From contig JADANN010000464.1 in the NCBI GenBank assembly GCA_018806985.1, positions 281,501-345,500 on the forward strand: 64,000 nucleotides of DNA, written 5' to 3'. A model generated the notes under the pieces. It was not told the origin of the DNA and made no database searches. It saw only the letters and a program-made list of their open reading frames with translations. Shown here piece after piece: positions 55,538-64,000 of the stretch (the first letter of the stretch is position 1; every line of letters starts with the position of its first letter). The position numbers were made by a program, and so were the translations under genes. The stretch comes from Angiostrongylus vasorum (Eukaryota > Nematoda > Chromadorea > Rhabditida > Metastrongylidae).

Positions 55538-55962
55538 CACGGATCTCCCTCATATGAGGGATCTCGAGCCGGTTAGTCGCGAGGCTACGTGGCGCGTCCC
55601 CAAATGGCGGATAGGGGGTTAATCGAGGACCAAAAGCGACCTTTGCTTTCCTGAGACGCAGATGGATCCAGGGGATGGACTCCCCTGTTTCTGCTGCGCC
55701 GATTTGGCACATACTTTCTGCATTTACGGGGCGTATTGATGCACGCGTGTGTGGGTGCGTTGTAGTTTATGCGGATTGTATTCTACGAGTCAATTAGGCC
55801 AAAACCCTGCAACCAAGTGAAGGGGAAGTATATGGGGGGCGGTTAGGGAGTCACCTTCAACAAATAAGCTCCATGTCCACTCTGGGAGAGCCTGGCAAGC
55901 TACCCGTGAGTACACCCAGCCCCCCACGTTCACAGCCGAGCAAGCTATACGTGGGTATCTAA

Positions 55963-56868
55963 ATGCTAAACACAGTAAAAAAAAACGGGCCTCATTCCCC
56001 TGACCCCGAAGGAGCCTCCAGTTTCGCAGCGTTGGGTAGGATGAGCACGGAGAGGCTGCTAAAATATCAGGGCCGATGGAAGCTCCGTGGATTACAAAGA
56101 ACTATGGTGATGATCTGTACCTACAATTCACGTACACTTGCATCCAAGTCCTCGATAGAAGACTTGCTCATGCAAGCAAGAAGAATAAGGTACGACGTCA
56201 TCGCCCTGGCCGAGACTAGACGACGCTACCCATTCAACGCCGTATATGACACCGGAGAAGAACTGTTCCACGAAACATGCGGCAGTAGAGGAGTTGGCGG
56301 CGTCGGCGTTCTCGTCAACACGAGTTTGTCCATGAACATCGATTCATTCGAACAACTTACAACACGAATCGGACGTTTACGATCAAAAAGATGTAGATCA
56401 ATCCCGGCTTTGACAATCTTCGTCGTTTACGCGCCGACATCAATCTATGACGAAGAAGAAGTCGAAGCATTCCATATGGACTTGGACAAGTTCTACGGAG
56501 AAGACCATACATTCTTCAAGGTCATAGTTGGAGATTTCAATGCCAAGATTGGACCAAGAAGGACGTCTGAAGAACGTCATATTGGGACCGACGGATTAGA
56601 ATGGAACGAACAGGGTGAGCGGCTGTCTGAATTTATCATGGCGACCAAGACAATCCATGGTAACTCACAATTCCAGAAGCCCCACTCTAAGCGCTGGACG
56701 TGGGAGTCTCCCAATGGAGAGTACCATAACGAAATAGACCACATCATAGTAAAGAGAAGGTTTTGCCTAACCAATGTCGCTGTTGTCCAAAAATTCTACA
56801 CGTGGTCAGACCACCGTCTCCTTCGTGCAAGATTCTATTTCTCGCGGAAAGGAGAAAAAAGCCGCTAA
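55963..56868 (+). CDS. RTE AP-type endonuclease ORF, intact
   Basis: A 301-codon open frame. In-frame Mets at 55963 and, within similarity to copy 1, at 56041 ([17 protein letters not shown]) are possible starts. AP-endonuclease motifs in order: [17 protein letters not shown] (Glu), [16 protein letters not shown] (Asp and Asn), EIDHIIV (Asp) and [11 protein letters not shown] (Asp-His). All expected catalytic residues are present, unlike copy 1. The frame closes shortly after the endonuclease because an A run near 56860 has one more A than copy 1; the RT linker continues in the next frame. The domain nicks target DNA for target-primed reverse transcription. Confidence 0.85.
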   Translation: MLNTVKKNGPHSPDPEGASSFAALGRMSTERLLKYQGRWKLRGLQRTMVMICTYNSRTLASKSSIEDLLMQARRIRYDVIALAETRRRYPFNAVYDTGEELFHETCGSRGVGGVGVLVNTSLSMNIDSFEQLTTRIGRLRSKRCRSIPALTIFVVYAPTSIYDEEEVEAFHMDLDKFYGEDHTFFKVIVGDFNAKIGPRRTSEERHIGTDGLEWNEQGERLSEFIMATKTIHGNSQFQKPHSKRWTWESPNGEYHNEIDHIIVKRRFCLTNVAVVQKFYTWSDHRLLRARFYFSRKGEKSR

Positions 56869-57550
56869 ATTCAAAAACCGAAGTCCCAGAACCACCGCAA
56901 ACTGGGTCTTATTCAATTCATTAGTCGGCTGTTGTGAAGATGCCGTTGTCGATAACATCGACGAGGAATACTGTCGGCTCATTCAACATCTTCACGTTAG
57001 CGCTATGAAAGCTGAGAGTTCGAAAGTTACCAAGGGACATTTGTCTCTAGAAACACTCGAGCTAATACGCCAACATGGAATCGCAGAACTTGCAAAACAA
57101 TGCAGACAGGCGATAAAAGAAGATTTTAAAGAGAGAAGAGCAGCAGTAATGGTCGAAGCTGCAGAGGCTAGGAAAAGCATTCGCAGAACCCACCGAAGCT
57201 TCGCCAATTACAAGACCAAAATGATTGCACTCCGACGCCCAGAAGGAACAGTTACAGCGTCCAGAAAGCCAATTGAAAAAAATTATTCACGAATACTACT
57301 CGGATCTCTTCGACAGCCACGTCCACCTTCCGTCATATGAAATAAAGGAGGATGGATATTTTTTACCACCGGTTCTCCCCTTCCGAAATCCGGCATGCCA
57401 TTTCTTCGTTGAAAAATCGAACAACACGAGGTCCAGACAGGGTAAGACCAGAATACCTGAAGAACCTTCCGCCAATCCTCATATTACCTGTCCGAATGCA
57501 AGGCCCCCTACCCACTGGAAGACCAGCAAGACCGTGTTATTGTTCAAGAT
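56774..57550 (+). pseudogene. RTE linker and start of reverse transcriptase, copy 2
   Basis: Frame 56774-57340 continues the polyprotein after the frameshift: RSPRTTANWVLFNSLVGCCE, VDNIDEEYCRLIQHLHVSAM, and KMIALRRPEGTVTASR. Another frameshift near 57270 moves the text to 57225-57573 (EYYSDLFDSHVHLPSYEIKE, AISSLKNRTTRGPDRVRPEY). No RT catalytic motif is reached before the truncation. Confidence 0.75.
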
Positions 57551-57609
57551 GGATTGATACTACACTTTTCTGAAAGTGCTCGACTCTCTGCAGTTCAAGT
57601 AAGAATGCC

Positions 57610-57770
57610 CTAGTCTAATTATCTCAGGGCTTCAGGAAGAATCGACTCCACCAGCATTCAACGACATTTGTAGAGAAAACGACAATCCTCAAGCAGTAGC
57701 AGATCCCACGCGCGCTGTGTTCGAAAATCTTCGTAGGTGATAGATGGGAATAAACGAAACGAGTGCAGAA
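57610..57770 (-). repeat. R2 dispersed repeat copy
   Basis: CAGGAAGAATCGACTCCACC, AGCATTCAACGACATTTG, CAATCCTCAAGCAGTAGC, TTCGAAAATCTTCGTAGG. It starts about 55 bp after the RTE copy 2 breakpoint. Confidence 0.7.
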
Positions 57771-58675
57771 AGTACTGGGAATTACACCATTGATGAGAAA
57801 ACGAGTTGTGTTAAGAATGAAAAAAATATGTATCGTATTAAGCAGTGCTAAAGTTGACAATATTCAGTGAGGAATGGTCGTCGGCGACTGCTATGACAAA
57901 ATATGAAAGTAATCTTTTAAATAGTTGTACTTTATCATTAGGATCTATGATTTATTAGAGTGACATCATTTTTTAGGATTTGATTTGATTGGAAAATGTT
58001 TTCCTACATTAACAGGGCACCTTATTGTAAAAGTTCTTTAGAACTTCCTTTCCATTCCTTTACCCGTCATTGTTACCTTACTTGCCTGGATGTTTTCTTG
58101 TTCTTGCAAATATTTCGTGATGGAAAGTTCAAAACCGTGGCATCGGTTTTAATGTGACTGCAAAAGATTGTCTGTATTTTGTTTTTATATCGAAAATTCC
58201 GAAAAACTGTCTTCCCGGCGTCTTTTTTAAGACATGAACTTAATAGAAAAGCTTTAAACGAGAGCTTTCATTAAAAATGACGACTAATAATGCTTGCGGC
58301 TGGCATCCTCGTAGTAATTGACTTCTGTACTATTCAATAAAGACTGGTCGCTCTCGGGTTCCTTGTCAACGATAACACCGTCTACAACCACAGGCAGTCG
58401 TAGTGGCGGAGATCATATCAAATATGGTTGGACGGTGGACCAAAGCTCTGCGATGATTGCCTAATTTGGCCTCGAACACGTATTTTTCCATGCACTCGAC
58501 TTTGTGAACTCCATCGCTGAGTTTACATACATTTACTGTTGATCTAAATCCGTTTTGTTGGTTAAGAATTGGATGTCCACAATATTTCTGATTTCCTACT
58601 AGAAATTTGTTTTGCTTTCCAGATATGTGGTTCCTTTTCTTCGTTGTCGTGCGTTGAAAGGTTAATATTGACGTA

Positions 58676-58960
58676 AAAGATAAAGGATAAAGCTCGGCGT
58701 TGTTCAATCCCTGTTGGATGCGCCATGCATTCGACTTCACTAAGCATCGTTGGAGGTGATTGAATGCATATCTGGCCTTTACAATGACTCGCGGTGGCCT
58801 ACCGATGTATCAAGCCAGTGCTGCTATCCTCCCAGACAAGTCTAGTACCAATTTGCCGACCCCGGAGAGACGGAAGGCGTGGTGGGCCACGGATGCTGGG
58901 ATCGATTCCACTTGTGTGTCGCAGTGGTGCCTTCAACCACTGCGCCACATGTGCCCTCTC
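58676..58960 (-). repeat. SINE-A copy, full length
   Basis: Plus-strand view: GATAAAGGATAAAGCTCGG tail, CTTTACAATGACTCGCGG, CCTCCCAGACAAGTCTAGTA, and GCGCCACATGTGCCC head. One of the best-preserved members. Confidence 0.85.
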
Positions 58961-58969
58961 TTTGACTCC

Positions 58970-60006
58970 CTTCACTGACGTAGATTCTAACATTCATTTT
59001 TTTAATCATGTTTTTCTACAGGTCTTCCTCTTGCGAGAAGTCTCAAGCTAGTTTGTCGTAAGGGCACCTGTATATACACAAGTGGCGAATAAAAATTAAG
59101 TGCGGACGAAAAACTGCATTGTACTTGACATTAGCTGAGATGAACTGAAGAGGTGGCCTTTCCTTATCCTCAATTTATACGTGAGCACATTGCTTATATG
59201 CGATCGTTGATCTTGGTTTGGCGTGTGGCCAAGTAACTGAGAAGTCCGTTTTCTGTTTTCGGATCTCTGTCAGTAGGTTTCCATGGCTCTTCCAGAAGTT
59301 CCCTCGTCCAATACCTTCGTCAGAGTCACAAATTATCATCGATGCACGACTTTAGGAAAGACTAGTATTGCCAGAATTGGCTGTGGTTTCAGAATCTGTT
59401 GTATTCCTTTGTCATTGATGCTAGTTGAGCAGAAACTTTCCATGAAAATCTGATGTAGCCGCGGCAGAGCAACTCTCGGTTTTCACCACCAGTGTTCGTC
59501 ATTTCGTGTAATTAGAAGAAAGGTTTGCTGGGTTGCGACTAGAGTTCCTCAAAAGTCGCAACGATTTCCACGGTTAGTTAAAGCCGATCGAAATTTTGAG
59601 GACGAAGTGACTGACCTAATCATGACTTAATGTTGTTAAATTCAAGAATGGTTACGGTAACGATCTTCACTTACAAACCACATACGTTAACATCGTAATT
59701 CTGCATTTACTAGCTGGTTATGCAGATTAAGAATGTTAATCAAGATGTTGTCGAACTGACTGATATAGGAGATATCGCTGGCTAAATACTGTTTGTCATG
59801 AACTAGAAAAGAACTGTTTCTTCTGAGATTAGATAGAAAATGAGTTTGCATTCTCTTGAACATCAGGCAGTTCATGAATCTTGGTTCTTGTGATCCACGG
59901 ACGACCAAAACTGGATGTTAGAGATTGAAGAAATCTATTTTATTCGTAGTTCCAAAAGCTTCAATATGACGTCTATGTCTCAGTAGTGAAATACATCTTG
60001 GATATC
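58970..60006. other. Intergenic DNA without recognised gene
   Basis: A 73-codon minus-strand frame (59687-59908) contains YLASDISYISQFDNILINIL, faintly like a transposase dimerisation region, but no domain can be named. Nothing else stands out. Confidence 0.3.
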
Positions 60007-60362
60007 TGGATACTTGGATGGCCCGTCCTCCCTGATTGTGCGGGCTCCAGCATAATCTACGGTTTTCGGAGTTTCCTGGTTTAGCCATTGTGGTTCCCTG
60101 GAATCCCGAGGTCAGCTAGGCTAAAGTCTGCCCCAGATCGTCACCACTTCAGGCAGTCGCGCCACTTGTCGATCAGAGGGAGATTCGCCACCACCATAAG
60201 ACTGGTCTGGTGCAAGGACGGTGCTGGATCCTGGTATTGGTTCAGGACTCCTTCTCAGGTTGAAAAACCTTGCCCAGGGGGATGAATCCCCTGCTGTAAT
60301 TCGCAGTCCGACACCCAGGAACACCTCCTAGCCACGATTAGGCGGTTAACCGTTTGGAGGAG
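60007..60362 (+). repeat. R1 dispersed repeat
   Basis: TACTTGGATGGCCCGTCC start, CCCGAGGTCAGCTAGGC, AAGTCTGCCCCAGATCG, and GGCGGTTAACCGTTTGG end; an internal deletion of the GGCTTCCTGATGG block. Confidence 0.8.
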
Positions 60363-60969
60363 TGCAATACATCACACAAGAGTAAATTGAAAGATTTCCT
60401 TACTAACCTCGTTATTATCTCAGAATCCTAGCGGTTCATTGGCTCATTCGCAAAAGTTTTTTGCTGTTTCACAGATAGGAGAGAATGACGCAAAACTCAC
60501 GAAGGAGAATGTTAAAGACATCATGTGCTGAGGTTTCTTCCATTACTTTATTCGTCTTTTGTGAATATACTGTGATCAGCGGTATTATTGAATCTCTCGA
60601 GCACCTCTACGAATCGAATATTCTAGAATCATAAGCAGACATTCGGAACCGATTTCTACTTCGTCCTAACAGGTTTGTCATACGATTCGATATATCGTCG
60701 ATCAAAAACAGACCTTTCAAGGAGATTGTGGTCGCAGCGATTGGTCATATCTATGTGATTATGAATCTTCATAGTTTTACAACAGTCAAAGATGGCTATA
60801 TGTATTGCATTTTTTCAACTTGCAGAATGAGACTAATTACTTTAAAACGAAAGAAGAGTTGAGTAGCTAAATGTCCTTAATCAATGCATAAATATGTTTC
60901 ATGCGTTAAATATGTTCACAATCATAGTTCCACCGTTTCACGACGAAACCATCAACGAAAAAGAAAAAA

Positions 60970-61131
60970 ATGTCCCATCTGGCAAAAAATCATTTGGCAC
61001 CACCATGTAGAGCGTTAGGCAAAGAAGAATTGAATTACGTGGAAGTGAAAGTCATCGATCGACAACAACACTATTTTTGTGCTACTGGTAATATTGTTTT
61101 TATACTTTTAATCATTGGCCGAGTGGAATAA
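60970..61131 (+). CDS. Candidate small ORF or first exon, unassigned
   Basis: An ATG opens MSHLAKNHLAPPCRALGKEE, then LNYVEVKVIDRQQHYFCATG; a GTAATA donor follows at 61088, or the frame runs to TAA at 61131 (53 residues). The charged middle looks coding, but there is no known family and no confirmed next exon. Confidence 0.25.
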   Translation: MSHLAKNHLAPPCRALGKEELNYVEVKVIDRQQHYFCATGNIVFILLIIGRVE

Positions 61132-61429
61132 AATTTGAATGATTTCGATCATAATGATAATTTCGATAATAATCGATAGCAAAATGCCTCCTAAAAAATC
61201 AGTCTTCTGCTGAATCTCAAGAAAATGGCGTTTGTGAGACATCGTTTTTGTTGCAACGAAGCGAAAATCTTCGAGTACTCCTCTTATGGGTATCTGCATG
61301 AAGAAGTCTGTATGATGAAGCATTTCATTACGGAGCGGAGTATGAGAGATGAGAGCAGATTGAGTGACCTATAAGTAACCAATCTGTGTTTTTGATGCGA
61401 CAACATGAGTTTGTTGATACACAATGCGC

Positions 61430-61560
61430 TTCGACAACGAGTAAGTCATCAACGACTGGATTCCACTGGACGCCAGCCACATGCTCTGAAAAGTCACCGG
61501 CCTAATGCTCAAACTTCTTCATGAATATCACCAACAAGTATTTAACGCTCTTTGTGTGAC
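61430..61560 (+). mobile_element. Decayed RTE C-terminal fragment
   Basis: NDWIPLDASHM and LKLLHEYHQQVFN correspond to SDWIPRDVKRT and VRVLHERAKKKV of RTE copy 1, with a stop between them. Confidence 0.5.
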
Positions 61561-61739
61561 TGTTGCGCTCAAAAGTCTGATCTGAATCGGGCTCCAGCAT
61601 AATCAGACTGATCGACATTCGCATGCGATGGAGACTAATATAGATTACCAGAGTCCACTTGAGTCGCTCGATAATCAGCAGGAGGTTATGTGATGAAGGC
61701 TAATATTCAATTCGTGGTCACAATGTAGCACTTATCAAA

Positions 61740-61990
61740 ATAAAGGATAAAGCCTGGTGCCTTCGGCGTTAATTAATTCTTGTGAGGAGGCTATGCATTC
61801 AACTCCGTTAATTTTTAGTAGTGATTGAATCCATATTGACCTATAATTGCGGCCTGCACGGCCTACCGATCCATCGGCTCCAGTTCTTTTTATTCATTCG
61901 GCCAAGTCTGATGCCAATATGCCGACTCCGGAGATGCGGAGGGCTGTGTGGCCTAGGGCGAGAGTTCGAACAAACTAGTTTGTTGTAAGG
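61740..61990 (-). repeat. SINE-A copy, degenerate
   Basis: ATAAAGGATAAAGCC tail, GGCCAAGTCTGATGCCAATA body, CGGAGATGCGGAGGGC; the head is replaced by unrelated sequence. Confidence 0.6.
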
Positions 61991-62039
61991 TACGTTTACC
62001 ACCGTATTTTTAGCATCTATTTACTGTTTTTTTTCCATG

Positions 62040-62470
62040 GAAGGATATGACCTGAAGTACGGATACAAGGATGCTGAGATGTGAGCAAAACTCTGAACCT
62101 CAGTTAGACTTCGAACGCGCAATCACCTTTATCGTTGGCTCCTCATCTGTTATCCACGACACCAACGAAGTCCTTTGCTATGCCTTTCTCCCAGCTGGTT
62201 TTTTTTATCCTTTTGGTGATGTCAGCAATCAACCGTCAACGTGAATCGGCTAGGGAACACAAATCGGGATTGGAACCATTTAAGCTGAAATTACTGCAAA
62301 CTGCAGTCTTTTAACTTTTATTAAAGTGCAAAGAAGGTAAAAAAACATGGCTGAGAGAGAGGCAAACAGGGATCTCGTTTGGTATGTTACAGAGTACGTG
62401 GTCCTCCGGAAAGGGTAATGTGGGTTCGAGTATAGCCTAGGGTCCAAGTTTTACAAATATTTTATTTTAC
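62040..62470. repeat. SINE-B foldback (two inverted copies)
   Basis: The left arm has GATGCTGAGATGTGAGCAAA and GTTATCCACGACACCAACGA; the right arm has TCGTTTGGTATGTTACAGAG, GGTAATGTGGGTTCGAG (B box) and CAAGTTTTACAAATATTT. The arms are inverted around about 62280. Confidence 0.6.
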
Positions 62471-62479
62471 AAATATTTA

Positions 62480-63725
62480 ATAAATTTAGCATTGTTTTTG
62501 TTTTAATCACTGTTTTATACATTGGCCTTCTATGGGCAAAGGAAATTGCTGAGCCTGAAGTATAGATGGATTAAGATAGGTTGAATAGGCTGAGGGAGTT
62601 CGTAAGTTGAATGAGCTGAAAGAGTCCTATAACATTCCATTAGCACTAGGTACCACATTACCACTAAGTACTACTTGGTGCTTCAGATGTCAGCGTTCTC
62701 TTCTCTAACTTTATCGTGTACTCTCTATCCAGCGTGAAGCTGATCATTCACCGTTTTATAGAAATCTATGAGAAAGGTCTCCTCATTTCTGCGGCGACCT
62801 CCTCTCCACTCCCTCACTCACCATTACTTGTTCTAGCGCCAGCAATCCTTTGATATTCTGGAAACAGCTTGTGTTCCACTAGTACATTTCTTCAATGAGT
62901 ATTTTTATTTGTAATCCAATACATTTTCTGAGCTGAGTCTCAAAGAAAGAGAAGAATCGAGAAAGTCAAATCTATTAAGTGCTTAGTAGTTATCGTTAGA
63001 TTTGTTTAACCTCACTTAAGTCTTAAATCGACTGTTAAATTTGCGAGTCTTTGATGAAGGAGAAGCCTTTTGAAATCCTGATAAAAATCCTTCTAATGAC
63101 TGGGACGACCTATTTTCGACTGGATTCGGCATCAATAAACTTATATTATCCTTGGAACTTTTCTTTTTTTGAGCTTACACGAAGTTGTTAATTGTACAGA
63201 CGTATTTTGCCGTCCAATGTTTGTCATTAATTCTTCCGGTAGTTTCCTCTTAAACACCTTCCACTGTGGTTTTCTGGACAGTTATTTTAATCTATTCTGA
63301 TTAGCCTACTAGACTTATTCACACTTAGAAGATCCAGGTGACTTTTCTTTTTTTCAGAACTGTGTTAGAGTTACAGAAAGCTCCCTAACGGGAATTAGAT
63401 CCAAAGTCTTGTAATTAGTTTCGCAAATATTATTTGTCCTCTCATTTTTATTTCAAAAAAATCTCTAAATTTCATGAAATGCTGGCTCTATTTTAAACTT
63501 ATTACCTTAAGTATAAATGATTTTTTAAATATATTTCTTTCCAAGTTTGTTTTCATGAGCCTTCGCTTGTTTTCCCTAAGTGTCAGTTAGAGAGGTTATC
63601 CATTTAAATCAGTGCATGCTGTCCACTCCCCCCACCCACATGTGTTGATGCTAATAGAGGTTTAAACTCCATTACAGTCATTATTCACTTTTTTTCCTTT
63701 AAACGCAAGAGTTCTTATGTTTCAG
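62480..63725. other. AT-rich DNA without recognised gene
   Basis: I see no conserved exon, RNA gene or named repeat in this stretch. Confidence 0.5.
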
Positions 63726-63810
63726 TTGGCATCTATAAATGCTCAAAAATTCTTTGCTGGGAAGGTCGTAATCCCATCCCCGATATCCTTCAGTTTTGTG
63801 CTTGAATTAC
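63726..63810 (+). CDS. Candidate internal exon, unassigned
   Basis: Flanked by a perfect TTTCAG acceptor and GTGAGT donor, 85 bases. Two frames are plausible: LASINAQKFFAGKVVIPSPI with continuation, or GIYKCSKILCWEGRNPIPD ending at a TGA. Without neighbouring exons neither can be preferred. Confidence 0.25.
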
Positions 63811-63884
63811 GTGAGTAGTTTTTCGTACTCAACTCCATATTTTCGATTCCTCTATTTCTCTTAAATTACTGTGGTACTGTTGCA

Positions 63885-64000
63885 AAGAGGTAGCTAAGTG
63901 GTAGCGACACCTTTGATCATGAGGACGTCTCGACCTACCCAAGTTCGGTTCCCACCTACCCAGGCTAGTTCGATTCCGCACCGGACCCACCACTCCTTCC
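63885..64000 (+). repeat. tRNA-like SINE head at the window edge
   Basis: GAGGTAGCTAAGTGGTAGCG is an A-box match and CAAGTTCGGTTCCCACC a B-box match. The following sequence is not a tRNA 3' half and is cut by the window end, so a SINE is preferred to a tRNA gene. Confidence 0.45.

Noticed and set aside
59687..59908. Possible transposase dimerisation domain on the minus strand
   Set aside because: Similarity is only a vague hydrophobic pattern, with no catalytic motif or repeats around it.

Overview
The window looks like a piece of a nematode nuclear genome, most likely a parasitic clade V (strongylid/hookworm-like) worm. This is inferred from AT-rich DNA, genes split into short exons by repeat-filled introns, TTTTCAG-type acceptors (one directly on a start codon, as in SL trans-splicing), and RTE-clade and Penelope-like retroelements. 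No prokaryotic features, CRISPR array, rRNA or free-standing tRNA gene was seen.

Three conserved host genes can be rebuilt exon by exon. (1) About 2.3-11.7 kb, plus strand: an SSUH2 (ssu-2)-like protein with two blocks of CxxCxGxG-type cysteine repeats; the C-terminal exon was not found. (2) 24.8-29.1 kb, minus strand: the alpha subunit of mitochondrial succinyl-CoA ligase (SUCLG1), seven exons, complete from start to stop apart from a one-base phase conflict at the exon 3/4 junction. (3) 31.5-36.9 kb, plus strand: a TXNDC15-like membrane thioredoxin-domain protein, eight exons in consistent phase. A fourth, unidentified plus-strand gene is suggested by two phase-compatible exons at 52.8 and 54.7 kb. 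A few weaker orphan exons are listed with low confidence.

Most of the remaining DNA is repeats. Two RTE-type non-LTR retrotransposons (48.8-52.2 kb and 55.5-57.55 kb) share the same 5' leader and endonuclease ORF, and further RTE fragments are scattered. Penelope-like elements (PLEs) with YxDD reverse transcriptase and GIY-YIG endonuclease lie at 8.9-9.6, 19.0-21.2 and 43.2-46.4 kb, the last as an inverted pair. PLE ends and three miniature foldback elements carry a compact motif that fits a hammerhead ribozyme, or decayed versions of it. Two tRNA-derived SINE families and two dispersed repeat families without visible coding (R1 about 360 bp, R2 about 170-200 bp) fill introns and intergenic DNA.

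The host genes show no operon-like spacing and act in unrelated processes (TCA cycle, ER/ciliary membrane thioredoxin fold, poorly known cysteine-rich protein). The most interesting layer is the Penelope family: autonomous copies, inverted copies and small non-autonomous foldbacks all share terminal sequences and the hammerhead-like core.
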